A stretch of 26,923 nucleotides of DNA from Syntrophobacterales bacterium (GTDB lineage Bacteria; Desulfobacterota; Syntrophobacteria; BM002): assembly GCA_030601545.1 (NCBI GenBank), contig JAUVTM010000001.1, forward strand, positions 1 to 26,923, in the 5' to 3' direction. The translations under genes and the position numbers were made by a program. This document shows, one piece after another, positions 6,379 through 15,395 of the stretch. Within the stretch, counting starts at the first letter, position 1; each line of letters starts with the position of its first letter. The notes below the pieces were generated by a model. The model did no database searches, was not told the origin of the DNA, and saw nothing but the letters and a program-made list of their open reading frames with translations.

Positions 6379-7605
6379 TTACACTATGTCACTAAACCAT
6401 TTCCGCATCCGATCGACCAAGCGGTTGAAAATGTTGTTTTGACGGATGCGGAACAATTTTCTGGGTGCGGCGTTGGCACCGTAAAGGACCAACCCCACTC
6501 CAGTGGCGTACATGGGGTTTTTGACCACATCTGCCAGGCCACCGATGTCAGTGGGTAGGCCAGTGCGAACAGGCAGGTTGAAGACCTGCTCGGCCAACTC
6601 CGCAAGCCCCGGTAGCAAAGAGGAACCCCCGGTAATTACCAGACCGGAAGCCACAAGGTCCGAATAGCCGGATCGAAGTAATTCCCGTTGCAGCAACGAA
6701 CAGATTTCCTCCACTCGTGGCTCCAAAATCTCACCCAATATGTTTCTGCTGAGCACCTTTGCCTTGCCACCTCCAACACTCGGCACCTGGATAGTCTCGT
6801 CCTTTTGAATCATGGCAGTGAGAGCACAGCCGTAGCGCAGTTTGATTTTTTCTGCCTCTTCCACTGGGGTTCTCAATCCCACGGCAATGTCGTTGGTAAG
6901 ATTATTGCCACCCAGGGAGAGAACCGAGCTATGTCGTATGCTGTGTTCTGAAAAGATGGCCAGATCCGAAGTGCCTCCACCAAAATCCACCAGGGCCACG
7001 CCCAACCTACGCTCTTGGGGGTTCAGTACCGCTTCTGCTGAGGCGAGGGACTCCAAAACAATGTCACAGACGTCAAGGCCGGCACGTTGGCAGCATTTGA
7101 CGATATTCTGGGCTGAGGTAACAGCACCGGTGACGATGTGAACCTTGGCCTCCAAGCGCACGCCTGACATGCCCAGAGGGTTTTGAATACCGCCCTGGTC
7201 GTCGATCAAATATTCTTGCGGCAGAATATGAATAACTTCTCGATCAAAGGGTATTGCCACTGCTTTGGCAGCATCGATTACCCGGTCAATGTCTTGCTGG
7301 CTTACTTCACGGGTCTTCACGGCGATTACACCATGGCTGTTGACGCCCTCGATATGTCCACCGGCAATACCGACGTAAACCGCATTGATTTCACAGCCCG
7401 CCATTAACTCGGCCTCTTCCACTGCTCGTTTAATTGAATTCACCGTGCTTTCAATGTTGACCACTACACCCTTGCGCAAGCCGTCAGAAGGATGGGTGCC
7501 AATTCCCACAATATCTATTCCTTCAGGGGTAGCCTCACCAACCACGGCACAAATTTTGGTGGTGCCAACGTCAAGTCCCACAATCAATGAATCCTTTTTG
7601 GCCAT
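6379..7605 (-). CDS. ftsA: Cell division protein FtsA
   Basis: A 408-aa actin-like ATPase that anchors FtsZ filaments to the membrane and recruits late divisome proteins. Motifs include the phosphate-1 loop VGLDVGTTKICAVVG near the N-terminus, phosphate-2 VALVDFGGGTSDLAIF in the middle, and the adenosine motif LVITGGSSLLPGL. The FtsA-specific 1C subdomain (AVYVGIAGGHIEGVNSHG) is present. The last residues, FNRLVDRMRKWFSDIV, form the amphipathic membrane-targeting helix. The ATG at 7605 has GGGGG 7 bases upstream, inside the end of ftsQ, so the two are translationally linked. Length is normal. Confidence 0.97.
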   Translation of the reverse strand: MAKKDSLIVGLDVGTTKICAVVGEATPEGIDIVGIGTHPSDGLRKGVVVNIESTVNSIKRAVEEAELMAGCEINAVYVGIAGGHIEGVNSHGVIAVKTREVSQQDIDRVIDAAKAVAIPFDREVIHILPQEYLIDDQGGIQNPLGMSGVRLEAKVHIVTGAVTSAQNIVKCCQRAGLDVCDIVLESLASAEAVLNPQERRLGVALVDFGGGTSDLAIFSEHSIRHSSVLSLGGNNLTNDIAVGLRTPVEEAEKIKLRYGCALTAMIQKDETIQVPSVGGGKAKVLSRNILGEILEPRVEEICSLLQRELLRSGYSDLVASGLVITGGSSLLPGLAELAEQVFNLPVRTGLPTDIGGLADVVKNPMYATGVGLVLYGANAAPRKLFRIRQNNIFNRLVDRMRKWFSDIV

Positions 7606-7607
7606 GT

Positions 7608-8468
7608 TTAAACCCCCTTTTGTTGAGATCGGTTTTGCTTGGGAATCTTGAAACGTCCTCTGACAAAGACCCGATTTCCGTGGCTGAGATCAATCCCCCT
7701 TAACTGGGTCTGAAGTCCTTTTTTCTCCAGATAGCGCAACACCTTTTCAAGCTTGGCTATCCTGATGCCATAGTCTTCGCTGCCGAGGTCGACCTGAATT
7801 CCACCTCGGGCGGTAAAAAAGCTGAGCCCTGCATTCCTGTTCCACCTGATCTCAGAGATGAGTCGCCAGGGTAATTTCAACTGAGTCTCTCGATAGAGAT
7901 TCTCAAGGAGAACGGTAAACTCTCGAGGCAGGTTGCAGCCGGAGCCGAGGGTTCCAGGGTCAAGTCCTGTAATAATAGGCAAACCGGCATATTCGCTCGG
8001 CGCGGCCTGGGCGAAACAAGTGCCCTGCTGGTCTACCAGGTAGAACTGATGCCCCTTGACCAGGGCCACCGGCTTACGTTCCTCAATCTCTATACGAATC
8101 CGATCTGGGATCTCGCGGCTAACAGCGGCGGCCGCTATCCAGGGATGTTGTGTGAGCCTATTTCTTACCTCGTCTAGATCCAGGGAAAGAATGTTGACCC
8201 CAGATGGGATCTCGGCTTGTTGAATGACAGCTTGAGGGTCCAGCTGCTGACAGCCATTCACCTGGATCCGGGTGACCTGCAGTAGCGGTGAAGTGAGTAG
8301 AGCACGGTAGCCAACAAGGCACAGAGCACTCAAGGCAACAAAAACAAGAAGGACAAGAAATATTTTAGCAACCAGGCGCAATCGTCGGTACAACTGCAGA
8401 CGTTTGTTCCGGTAGCTATTCTTCTTGCTCTTTACCTTTATGGCTTCAAATGGCAGCGAAATTTGCAT
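7608..8468 (-). CDS. ftsQ: Cell division protein FtsQ
   Basis: A bitopic divisome protein that bridges early and late components through FtsL/FtsB. The 286-aa product has a basic cytoplasmic start, a membrane segment (IFLVLLVFVALSALCLVGY, about residues 36-55), then a POTRA domain (TRIQVNGCQQLDPQAVIQQ to IRIEIEERKPVALVKG) and an FtsQ/DivIB-type domain ending in a basic tail. ATG 8468 is preferred because GGGG lies 5 bases upstream and the gene then starts 13 bases after murB. An in-frame TTG at 8504 would overlap murB and add 12 residues. Confidence 0.92.
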   Translation of the reverse strand: MQISLPFEAIKVKSKKNSYRNKRLQLYRRLRLVAKIFLVLLVFVALSALCLVGYRALLTSPLLQVTRIQVNGCQQLDPQAVIQQAEIPSGVNILSLDLDEVRNRLTQHPWIAAAAVSREIPDRIRIEIEERKPVALVKGHQFYLVDQQGTCFAQAAPSEYAGLPIITGLDPGTLGSGCNLPREFTVLLENLYRETQLKLPWRLISEIRWNRNAGLSFFTARGGIQVDLGSEDYGIRIAKLEKVLRYLEKKGLQTQLRGIDLSHGNRVFVRGRFKIPKQNRSQQKGV

Positions 8469-8481
8469 ACGGCCCCGACAA

Positions 8482-9402
8482 TCAGGTGTTATGGTTATTG
8501 CCAACGACTTCGATTTCCAGTTCTAGTTGGACGCCAAATTCTTGCGCCACCTTTTCCTGGGCGAGTTGAATGAGAGCCAGGATATCGCTGGCCCGTGCCT
8601 GGCCCCGGTTTACGATGAAATTGGCGTGCTTTGTAGAAATTTGGGCATCGCCAACGCGTATACCTTTTAAACCTGCGGCCTCAATAAGCCGACCGGCAAA
8701 GTCCCCTGGGGGATTCTTGAACACCGAGCCAGCTGAGGGAAGGCGCCATGGCTGTTTCTCCTTTCGAGTATTAAGCAAGGCGCGAATCTTGTCTCGAATG
8801 TGCTCTCGAGAGCTTGGGGTAAGTGAGAACTCAGCTTCAAGAACCACAGAGTTTGGCGGCAGTTCTAGGCTGCGGTACGAAAAGCGGAGTTGGGATCCGG
8901 ATAGCCTGCTCAGGGCGCCGTCAGCAAGAAGAAGGAGCACCGCTTCACAAACATCAGCCATTTCTCCGGCGTGAGTACTAGCATTCATTCGCAGAGCACC
9001 CCCCACCGAGCCGGGTATGCCGGCAATAAACTCGAGGCCGCTGAGAGCTTCTTTCAGGCAGAAGCGAAGAAGCCTGTTGAGACGCATTCCCGCACCTACT
9101 TTCACTCTTCCCGCGGAATCCATGTGCTCTATTTGAGAAAAGCCGTTCTCCAGGTTGATAGCCGCAGCCCGGCTGCCACCATCCCGCACCAGAAGATTGG
9201 TTCCACGCCCAAGAATGAAGTAGGGATGATGATTTTTGTTCAGCACCTGGACGGCGGTTTGCAGCCCTGCCAGATTAAGAGGACGGAGGAGGCAGGACAC
9301 CGGCCCCCCCACGCGCAGCGAGGTGTGTCCTGTCAGCATCACATTCCAGTCGACTTCAACTCCGTCCAGGTGCTGAAGCTGTTTTTTCAATTTAGGATCC
9401 AT
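8482..9402 (-). CDS. murB: UDP-N-acetylenolpyruvoylglucosamine reductase MurB
   Basis: The FAD- and NADPH-dependent enzyme that makes UDP-MurNAc. FAD-binding motifs LGRGTNLLVRDGG and FIAGIPGSVGGALRMNAS are visible, and the catalytic serine lies in SAGSVFKNPPG. At about 306 residues it is the short type II form. The start is uncertain. ATG codons at 9402, 9408 and 9429 are in frame and all lie within a stuttered AATGATAAATGTGAAATGA repeat with no clear ribosome-binding site; 9402 (MDPKLKKQL) keeps the repeat untranslated. It lies between murC and ftsQ, the classic order. Confidence 0.94.
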   Translation of the reverse strand: MDPKLKKQLQHLDGVEVDWNVMLTGHTSLRVGGPVSCLLRPLNLAGLQTAVQVLNKNHHPYFILGRGTNLLVRDGGSRAAAINLENGFSQIEHMDSAGRVKVGAGMRLNRLLRFCLKEALSGLEFIAGIPGSVGGALRMNASTHAGEMADVCEAVLLLLADGALSRLSGSQLRFSYRSLELPPNSVVLEAEFSLTPSSREHIRDKIRALLNTRKEKQPWRLPSAGSVFKNPPGDFAGRLIEAAGLKGIRVGDAQISTKHANFIVNRGQARASDILALIQLAQEKVAQEFGVQLELEIEVVGNNHNT

Positions 9403-9451
9403 TATCATTTCACATTTATCATTAGTCATTTGCTGTCTAGTGGCCAGTCAT

Positions 9452-9534
9452 CGTAGGGCGGGTCTCCGGACCCGCCAGAAACGTATCTCAAGCTACGTTA
9501 TCCTCTTTCGGCCGGTACGGAGACCGGCCCTACG
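9452..9534. repeat. MITE-like inverted repeat between murC and murB
   Basis: Two 25-bp arms (9452-9476 and 9510-9534) are inverted copies matching at about 22 positions. Both start CGTAGGGC and contain GGTCTCCG; the spacer is 33 bp. Each arm also has internal dyad symmetry. There is no coding potential and no T-run. Elements beginning GTAGGGCGGGTCTCCG are familiar intergenic repeats in environmental bacterial genomes. Confidence 0.7.
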
Positions 9535-9594
9535 AATGAAGGAGAAGCGTAATGACCTAAGCATTTTTCTCGTTCACCCTTGACCGTTTACCTG

Positions 9595-10980
9595 TTATCG
9601 GTTCCTTTCCTTTAATCGTTTGAGCAACTCCTCGCCTGTTTGCCAAATGTTACCTGCTCCAAGGGTCAACACAACATCTCCCTCCCGCACTTCCTCCACG
9701 AGAGACGGCACCAGGGCCAGGTGATCTGGGATGTACCTGACATTGCCATGTCCATGTTCTCGAATGGCAGTTGTCAGCTTTTCTGCATGCACTCCTGGAA
9801 TAACCGGTTCACTGGCAGCATAAATCTCGGTGACAATGAGAACGTCCGATTGATAAAAGGCAGTGGTGAAATCCTCGAACAGGGCTTTTGTGCGGGTGTA
9901 GCGGTGAGGCTGGAAAAGCACAAAGCGGCGCCGCCCCGGAAATGATAAGGCCATTGTTTTCAGCACTGCCTTTATCTCGGTGGGATGATGGCCGTAGTCA
10001 TCGATTACGGTAACGCCATTGACGTCACCTTTGATTTCAAAACGGCGCTGCACCCCGGTCATTTCCTGTAGACCGCGGCAAATAGCGGAGAAGGGAATTT
10101 CCAGTTCGTGGCCGACCGCCACAGCCGCCAGGGAATTCAGGGCATTGTGCCGCCCTGGGATGGGCAAATTGACCTTTCCCAATTCCTGACCGCGATAGAA
10201 AGCGCGGTAGGAAACATTCAGTCCATCAAAGGCAAGGTCACGGGCTTGGAAATCAGCCTGCGCTGAGAAACCATAGGTGACCAGCCGCTTCTTGATCCGA
10301 GGCAAGAGGGACTGAATATTTTCATCCTCGAGACAAAGGATATTGAGTCCATAAAATGGGACCTGGTTGATGAATTCGAGAAAAGTCTCTTTGATCGCAT
10401 CCAGGTCTTTATAGAAATCGAGATGTTCAGTGTCGATGTTTGTTACCAGCGAGATGGTGGGAGAATACAGAAGAAAGGTGCCGTCGCTTTCATCCGCTTC
10501 CGCCACCACAAAGTCGCCCTGGCCAAGCTTGGCATTGGTTCCCCAGGCATTCAGACGACCACCAATGATCACGGTGGGATCTAGACCGCCCTCTGCCATC
10601 ACCGTACCCACCATGGAGGTAGTGGTCGTCTTGCCGTGAGCTCCTGCAATCAAAATGGCGTACTTGAGTCGCATGAGCTCGGCCAGCATCTCGGCCCGAC
10701 GAATAACTGGTATGTGGTAGTCCATGTTGGCCGCAGCCACCTCAGGGTTGTCAGAATCAATGGCAGAGGAAACCACCACAGCGTCAGCACCGGCTACCTG
10801 CTGGGGCTGATGGCTGTAGGAGATCGTTGCCCCTAATGTTTCAAGCCGACGGGTAATTTCGCTCTCCTGGATATCGGAGCCACTGACCTGGTGGCCGAGG
10901 TTGAGAAGCAGTTCAGCAATACCGCTCATACCGATGCCACCGATGCCAACGAAGTGAATATGATAAGAACGTTTGTACAT
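9595..10980 (-). CDS. murC: UDP-N-acetylmuramate--L-alanine ligase MurC
   Basis: The ATP-dependent ligase that adds L-alanine to UDP-MurNAc, the first step of the stem peptide. The 461-aa protein has the MurC-type Rossmann start HIHFVGIGGIGMSGIAELL, the ATP loop GAHGKTTTTSMVG (near 113-125), EADESDGTFL, the substrate motif NIDTEHLDFY, and DDYGHHPTEI in the C-terminal domain. It looks complete. The ATG at 10980 lacks a clear ribosome-binding site, unusual among genes of this cluster. The gene that normally precedes it, murG, is absent and is replaced by a 75-bp spacer. Confidence 0.97.
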   Translation of the reverse strand: MYKRSYHIHFVGIGGIGMSGIAELLLNLGHQVSGSDIQESEITRRLETLGATISYSHQPQQVAGADAVVVSSAIDSDNPEVAAANMDYHIPVIRRAEMLAELMRLKYAILIAGAHGKTTTTSMVGTVMAEGGLDPTVIIGGRLNAWGTNAKLGQGDFVVAEADESDGTFLLYSPTISLVTNIDTEHLDFYKDLDAIKETFLEFINQVPFYGLNILCLEDENIQSLLPRIKKRLVTYGFSAQADFQARDLAFDGLNVSYRAFYRGQELGKVNLPIPGRHNALNSLAAVAVGHELEIPFSAICRGLQEMTGVQRRFEIKGDVNGVTVIDDYGHHPTEIKAVLKTMALSFPGRRRFVLFQPHRYTRTKALFEDFTTAFYQSDVLIVTEIYAASEPVIPGVHAEKLTTAIREHGHGNVRYIPDHLALVPSLVEEVREGDVVLTLGAGNIWQTGEELLKRLKERNR

Positions 10981-11043
10981 TTTTCAGTTTAGCCAGCTAA
11001 GAAAGTCATCATAAAATCTATTCTTGACAGTGTTTTTTCAAAG

Positions 11044-11063
11044 TTTTAGACAATTTAGGCATT
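11044..11063 (-). repeat. Short repeat copy 2 at the ftsW stop (vacant murG position)
   Basis: The minus strand reads AATGCCTAAATTGTCTAAAA, which matches 17 of 20 positions with a sequence just after murF (13951-13932). The repeat supplies the last codons and the TAA stop of ftsW. The two copies mark the two positions where mraY and murG would be expected. Confidence 0.7.
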
Positions 11064-12251
11064 TCTTTTGCTCCGCCTCCCTCTGGTCTGCGGATTCAGC
11101 CAGTTCCCCGTGTACCAGCCCCGGGACTGCTCCTTGGCGTAGCTACTTATATTCATGAGAATTCCCATGGCTGCCAGGTTGGTGAGCAGAGAACTGCCGC
11201 CGTAGCTTATGAAGGGTAGCGGCAGTCCTTTGGTGGGCAGCAGCCCCATGACCACCGCACTGTTAATGAGTGCTTGGAGCCCGATTACCAGAGTCAGGCC
11301 GAAAGCCAGGTAGGTGCCGTAGCGGTCGGGTGCTCGCAGGGCGATTTGCACCCCCTTGTAGATCAACAGACCGTAGAGGAGGAGGACAATGGCAATGCCC
11401 ACCATCCCGGTTTCTTCGCCAATTACCGCCAGAATAAAGTCCGTATGTGGTTCTGGCAGATAGAAAAGCTTTTGCTGGCCGGAACCCAGACCAACTCCTA
11501 ACGGACCACCTGAGCCGAGAGCCAGTAATGAGTGAAGGAGCTGGAAACTGGTATCGCTTGGATCTCGCCACGGGTTGACAAAAGCCAATAGCCTTTCCAA
11601 GCGGTAACTTGACTGGGCTATGGCCAAAGCCAGAAGGGGAATGAGGGCCAGGCCTGTGGCCAATAGAAAGCGCAAACGTACGCCGGCGACGAAGAGCAAG
11701 AGAAAAACCAGGGCCGCAAAGGTTACTGCAGTTCCCAAATCAGGTTGCATAAGCACCAGGCCAATAAAGACTGCTGAAACCAGAAGGTGTGGTACATACC
11801 CCACACTGAACTCTTGGATCCGGTCCTTCTTTTTGGCCAGGGAGTAGGAAATGTAGATGATGAGTGTCAATTTGGCAAATTCTGCAGGTTGCACAGAGAG
11901 AGGGCCCAGCCGCAACCAACGCCTGGCACCCCCAACCCGATGGCCCACCTGGGGCAAGAGCACAATAAGAAGACTCAACAGGCTCACCCCAAGGATCACA
12001 TAGACAAGACGGCGATACACAACATAGGGCAAATTCTTGCTTACGATCAGGACGGCAACCCCAATCAAGGAAAAAAGGATCTGCCTCTTGACAAAGTACA
12101 TGCTGTCACCAAAACGCTGCTGGGCAATGATGGAACTCGAACTGTAAAGCATCACAAGTCCAATACCCATCAGAGCAAAAGTAACGAACAGGAGGACTAG
12201 ATCGTAGCTGTTCTTATGTTCCCTTAAATGAGCCATCGTGCTATTTACCAT
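11055..12251 (-). CDS. ftsW: Septal peptidoglycan glycosyltransferase FtsW
   Basis: A SEDS-family polytopic membrane protein that polymerises lipid II at the division site together with FtsI. The 398-aa sequence has about ten hydrophobic segments and the family motifs GGARRWLRLGPLSVQPAEFAKL, MQPDLGTA, LPEPHTDFILAVIGEETG and PFISYGGSSLLTNL. The start may be 12251 (MVNSTMAHLREHK) or 12236 (MAHLREHK); neither has a strong ribosome-binding site. It follows murD as in canonical clusters. The C-terminal codons overlap a short repeat, so the tail RSKRNA may not be ancestral. Confidence 0.96.
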   Translation of the reverse strand: MVNSTMAHLREHKNSYDLVLLFVTFALMGIGLVMLYSSSSIIAQQRFGDSMYFVKRQILFSLIGVAVLIVSKNLPYVVYRRLVYVILGVSLLSLLIVLLPQVGHRVGGARRWLRLGPLSVQPAEFAKLTLIIYISYSLAKKKDRIQEFSVGYVPHLLVSAVFIGLVLMQPDLGTAVTFAALVFLLLFVAGVRLRFLLATGLALIPLLALAIAQSSYRLERLLAFVNPWRDPSDTSFQLLHSLLALGSGGPLGVGLGSGQQKLFYLPEPHTDFILAVIGEETGMVGIAIVLLLYGLLIYKGVQIALRAPDRYGTYLAFGLTLVIGLQALINSAVVMGLLPTKGLPLPFISYGGSSLLTNLAAMGILMNISSYAKEQSRGWYTGNWLNPQTRGRRSKRNA

Positions 12252-12298
12252 TTCGCATAACGCATAGCGAGAAATACAGGGAATCTTGACATTGACAG

Positions 12299-12341
12299 TT
12301 TTACGCTTTGCGCTCTGCCCTTAGCGCTTTGCTGCTTCGCC
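12299..12341. repeat. Stuttered GCGCTTTGC/GCTTTGCGC repeat between murD and ftsW
   Basis: The plus strand shows ACGCTTTGCGCTCTGCCC followed by TTAGCGCTTTGCTGC, an imperfect short-period repeat that abuts the murD stop. It occupies much of the 91-bp spacer. No separate function is visible. Confidence 0.55.
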
Positions 12342-12342
12342 T

Positions 12343-13770
12343 TCAATTGTGGGCGTTGAGCTTTCTTTTGCTCCTGCCCGCAGAGGTCCAGGGACAACTA
12401 GTCTTTTCATCAACCACTTCCATAGCGGTGCATTTATGGACCAGAGAACGAAAGTGGTCGCCCCTGGCCTTATAGTTCTCATAGTGGTCAAAACTCGAAC
12501 ATGCGGGAGAGAGCAAGACCACGTCGCCTGGCGCAGCAGCGCCCAGGGCTACCGGGACCGCAGCTTCCATGTCGTCCACCACCACCGTGCAAGTGAGATT
12601 ACCCAAAGCCTTGGCCAATCGAAATCGAGCTTCTCCCATAAGCACGAGCATTTTTACGCGTTGGCGAACCAAACCAGTAAGAGGATCGTAGGAGCCTTCT
12701 TTGTCGCGCCCCCCAGCAAGGAGAATAATGGGCGCAGTGAAGGTTTCAAGGGATCGGACCACTGAATCCACATTGGTGGCTTTGGAGTCATTATAGAAGC
12801 GGATGCCGCGCCAGTGATGAGCCAGTTCCAGGCGGTGCGGCAGCGGTTTGAAATTGTCGATAGTCTTCTGAATGGCCTCAGGTTCGGCCCCCATGTTGGT
12901 GGCAGCAAGTACCGCAGCCATAAGATTCTGCTGGTTATGATTGCCCACGAGTTGCCAGCGACGCAGGTCATAGCGACGCACCGGGCCAGGCATTACCCGA
13001 CAGACCAGCTGCTCTGAATCCAGATAGGCGTGGGCTGATTGCTTGGACAGGCTAAAGTTGAGTTGGCGACTGCGGATGGTACAACGCACCCCGATCAGGG
13101 GGTCACGGGCGGGGACCACCGCAATATCGTCCACTGTTTGATTGGAAAAGAGTCGGCATTTGCTTTCCACATAGTCAGAAAAAGAACCATAACGATCTAG
13201 GTGATCTTCGCTGATGTTCAGGAGCACTGCAACCTGGGGGTGAAAGGTATCCATGGAATCAAGCTGGAAGCTGCTCACTTCAACCACTGCTATTTCAAAA
13301 TCTTCTTTTGCTCGAAGTAGATTGACGAGAGGATTGCCGATGTTGCCTCCCACGAAGACGCGCTGGCCGCTGTGGTTGATCATGTCACCCACCAGTGCTG
13401 TCGTGGTGGTTTTGCCATTGGTGCCACTTATGGCTACAATAGGAAGCTTGAGAAAGCGACTCGCCAGTTCCAGTTCACCGACAATCGGAACGGACTTGCT
13501 TTTGGCCTCTTGCAACTGCGGTAAGTTCAGAGGAACACCAGGACTGACAACGATGAGATCCGCATCGGTGAATAGTTCCGCGGGATGGCCTCCCAACGCC
13601 AATAAGCATTCCAGCCCCCGGGCAGAGTCCGCCTCAGAGCCCAAGTCTTCAGCTGGGAGATGGTCGGTAATGGTAACGCGAGCTCCTTGGTTCAGAAGGA
13701 ACTCGGCAACGGCCAGACCCGTGCGAGCCAGCCCGACAACCAGTACGTTTTTATCTTTGAGGTCTTTCAT
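12343..13770 (-). CDS. murD: UDP-N-acetylmuramoyl-L-alanine--D-glutamate ligase MurD
   Basis: Adds D-glutamate to UDP-MurNAc-L-Ala. The 475-aa protein has the N-terminal Rossmann motif VLVVGLARTGLAVAEFL, VSPGVPLNLP, the ATP loop ISGTNGKTTTTALVG (near 114-128), the GGNIGNPL and EVSSFQLD motifs, NISEDHLDRYGS, FYNDSKATN and the C-terminal LLSPACSSFDHYENYKARGDHF. The family usually ends soon after that motif; here about 30 extra residues (ending TSAGRSKRKLNAHN) run into a repeat-rich spacer, so they may be a read-on tail. mraY, which normally precedes it, is missing. Confidence 0.97.
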   Translation of the reverse strand: MKDLKDKNVLVVGLARTGLAVAEFLLNQGARVTITDHLPAEDLGSEADSARGLECLLALGGHPAELFTDADLIVVSPGVPLNLPQLQEAKSKSVPIVGELELASRFLKLPIVAISGTNGKTTTTALVGDMINHSGQRVFVGGNIGNPLVNLLRAKEDFEIAVVEVSSFQLDSMDTFHPQVAVLLNISEDHLDRYGSFSDYVESKCRLFSNQTVDDIAVVPARDPLIGVRCTIRSRQLNFSLSKQSAHAYLDSEQLVCRVMPGPVRRYDLRRWQLVGNHNQQNLMAAVLAATNMGAEPEAIQKTIDNFKPLPHRLELAHHWRGIRFYNDSKATNVDSVVRSLETFTAPIILLAGGRDKEGSYDPLTGLVRQRVKMLVLMGEARFRLAKALGNLTCTVVVDDMEAAVPVALGAAAPGDVVLLSPACSSFDHYENYKARGDHFRSLVHKCTAMEVVDEKTSCPWTSAGRSKRKLNAHN

Positions 13771-13810
13771 GAGTGCTCTTCTAGTTTGTTTCCATCCGGA
13801 AACTCCTCCA

Positions 13811-13890
13811 TGTCATTCTGAGCGAAGCGAAGAATCTCTGCGGATCCAGCAACTATGAGATTCTTCGTCGCCTTGCTCCTCAGAATGACA
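13811..13890. repeat. MITE-like inverted repeat between murF and murD
   Basis: Arms at 13811-13838 and 13857-13890 are inverted copies. Both ends begin TGTCATTCTGAG, and the inner ends share AAGAATCTC; the right arm has a six-base insertion. TGTCATTCTGAGCGAAGCG-type palindromes recur in many bacterial genomes. It lies in the 191-bp spacer where mraY is expected. Confidence 0.75.
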
Positions 13891-13931
13891 CCCATAAACG
13901 CGGTTTCCAGTTGGTCACCAGTTAGCAAAAA

Positions 13932-13951
13932 TCTTAGACATTTTAGGCACT
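13932..13951 (-). repeat. Short repeat copy 1 after murF (vacant mraY position)
   Basis: The minus strand reads AGTGCCTAAAATGTCTAAGA, starting 10 bases after the murF stop. It is preceded by the related unit AAGTGAGCTAA, giving a stuttered AAGTG..CTAA pattern. It matches the sequence at the ftsW stop at 17 of 20 positions. Confidence 0.7.
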
Positions 13952-13961
13952 TTAGCTCACT

Positions 13962-15395
13962 TCAGACATTTACCTTTTGTTTCTCAAACTCAGATAGAAG
14001 AATCTCAACTACCTTTTCCATCCGCATGCCCCGCGAACCCTTCACCAGCAACCAGTCACCGGCAGCCAGCAAGCTGCTGACCTGCGTTGCCATTTCCTGG
14101 TGATCACTGGCCTGGGTCATACGGTCGCTACTCATTCCAGCCTCAGCAGCACCGGCGAGCAGATGAGAGGCTTGTTCACCCATGGCCAAAAGGTGATCAA
14201 CCCCTTCCCTGGCCACGATGACGCCCACCTGCCGGTGAAGGGCCGAGCTATCCTCTCCCAACTCCAGCATGTCGCCCAGAACGGCGAAAGTTTTGCCTTG
14301 CTTCTTAACGTGTATCAATGTTTCCAAAGCGGCGGCCATGGAACCGGGATTGGCATTGTAACTGTCATTTATTATGTGGATGTCGCCAGGAAGAGTGAGT
14401 ATTTCCATTCGTTTGTCAACAGGACGAAACTCTGCCAGGGCAGCGGCAATGGTGCTTGATTGAAGATTCAAAGCCCAGGCAACAGCCGCGGCTGCTACCG
14501 CATTATTGATGTGGTGGCGGCCAAGCACCGGCAGGTGAATCTCAAGGGTTTCCTCCTCCAGTTTCAGGAGAAAACGGCTGCCATCAAGGTCCATAGAGAC
14601 GACCCGCTCCAAGGTTATGTCGGCAGAACCGCCTGCCGTTGAGAATCTCACCTGACGGCCAGCGAAAGGGGAGGCCACATCCATGACCCTGGGATCATCC
14701 AGATTGACCACTATGGTTGCGGTCTCTTCCATACCAGCGAAAAGCTCCCCTTTGGCGGCCTGAATCCCCGCCAGACTTCCCAACCCCTCCAGATGGGCCG
14801 GCTGGATATTGGTAATCATTCCCACCTCTGGGCGGGTTATTTCGGTCAAGCGCCCGATTTCTCCTGGTTGATTCATTCCCAGCTCTATCACCGCTGCCTG
14901 ATGGCTGCTGTTTAGTTGCAACAAGGTGAGTGGCACACCCACCAGGTTGTTGAAGGTTCCATGATTCTTGAGAACCTTCCAAGATCGGCTAAAGATAGCC
15001 GCAACCATCTCTTTGGTGGTGGTCTTACCATTGGAGCCAGTAATCGCCACCAGCGGGATGGGATAGCGCCGGCGCCAGAACTCAGCCAGGTCCCCGAAAG
15101 CACGGAGAGTATCAGGAACACCCACTACAGGGATCTGCAAGTCCTGAAGACCACTCGTTTCTTGCTCCTCCAAGGCCACAACCACACCAGCGGCACCACG
15201 GCTTACGGCCTGCTCGAGAAACTGATGACCGTCAAATTGTTCCCCCTTCAGGGCTACAAACAGGTCACCTCGATCCAGGATGCGACTGTCGGTGGAGATT
15301 TCGCTGAAACTTTGCTCTTCACCCTGCACCAGAAGCTGACCTCCGGTGGCCTCTAGCACTGCCGCTAAAGTCCATTTGTTTTGCTCATCAGTCAT
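13962..15395 (-). CDS. murF: UDP-N-acetylmuramoyl-tripeptide--D-alanyl-D-alanine ligase MurF
   Basis: Adds D-Ala-D-Ala to complete the UDP-MurNAc-pentapeptide. The 477-aa protein has the N-terminal domain motif STDSRILDRGDLFVALKGEQFDGHQFL, the ATP loop ITGSNGKTTTKEMVA, FNNLVGVPLTLL, ELGMNQPGEIGRLT, IQPAHLEGLGS and NDSYNANPGSM. The ATG at 15395 lies inside a stuttered AAATGTGAGATGAAAAATGA repeat and lacks a clear ribosome-binding site. The stop is followed by a repeat rather than by mraY. Confidence 0.97.
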   Translation of the reverse strand: MTDEQNKWTLAAVLEATGGQLLVQGEEQSFSEISTDSRILDRGDLFVALKGEQFDGHQFLEQAVSRGAAGVVVALEEQETSGLQDLQIPVVGVPDTLRAFGDLAEFWRRRYPIPLVAITGSNGKTTTKEMVAAIFSRSWKVLKNHGTFNNLVGVPLTLLQLNSSHQAAVIELGMNQPGEIGRLTEITRPEVGMITNIQPAHLEGLGSLAGIQAAKGELFAGMEETATIVVNLDDPRVMDVASPFAGRQVRFSTAGGSADITLERVVSMDLDGSRFLLKLEEETLEIHLPVLGRHHINNAVAAAAVAWALNLQSSTIAAALAEFRPVDKRMEILTLPGDIHIINDSYNANPGSMAAALETLIHVKKQGKTFAVLGDMLELGEDSSALHRQVGVIVAREGVDHLLAMGEQASHLLAGAAEAGMSSDRMTQASDHQEMATQVSSLLAAGDWLLVKGSRGMRMEKVVEILLSEFEKQKVNV

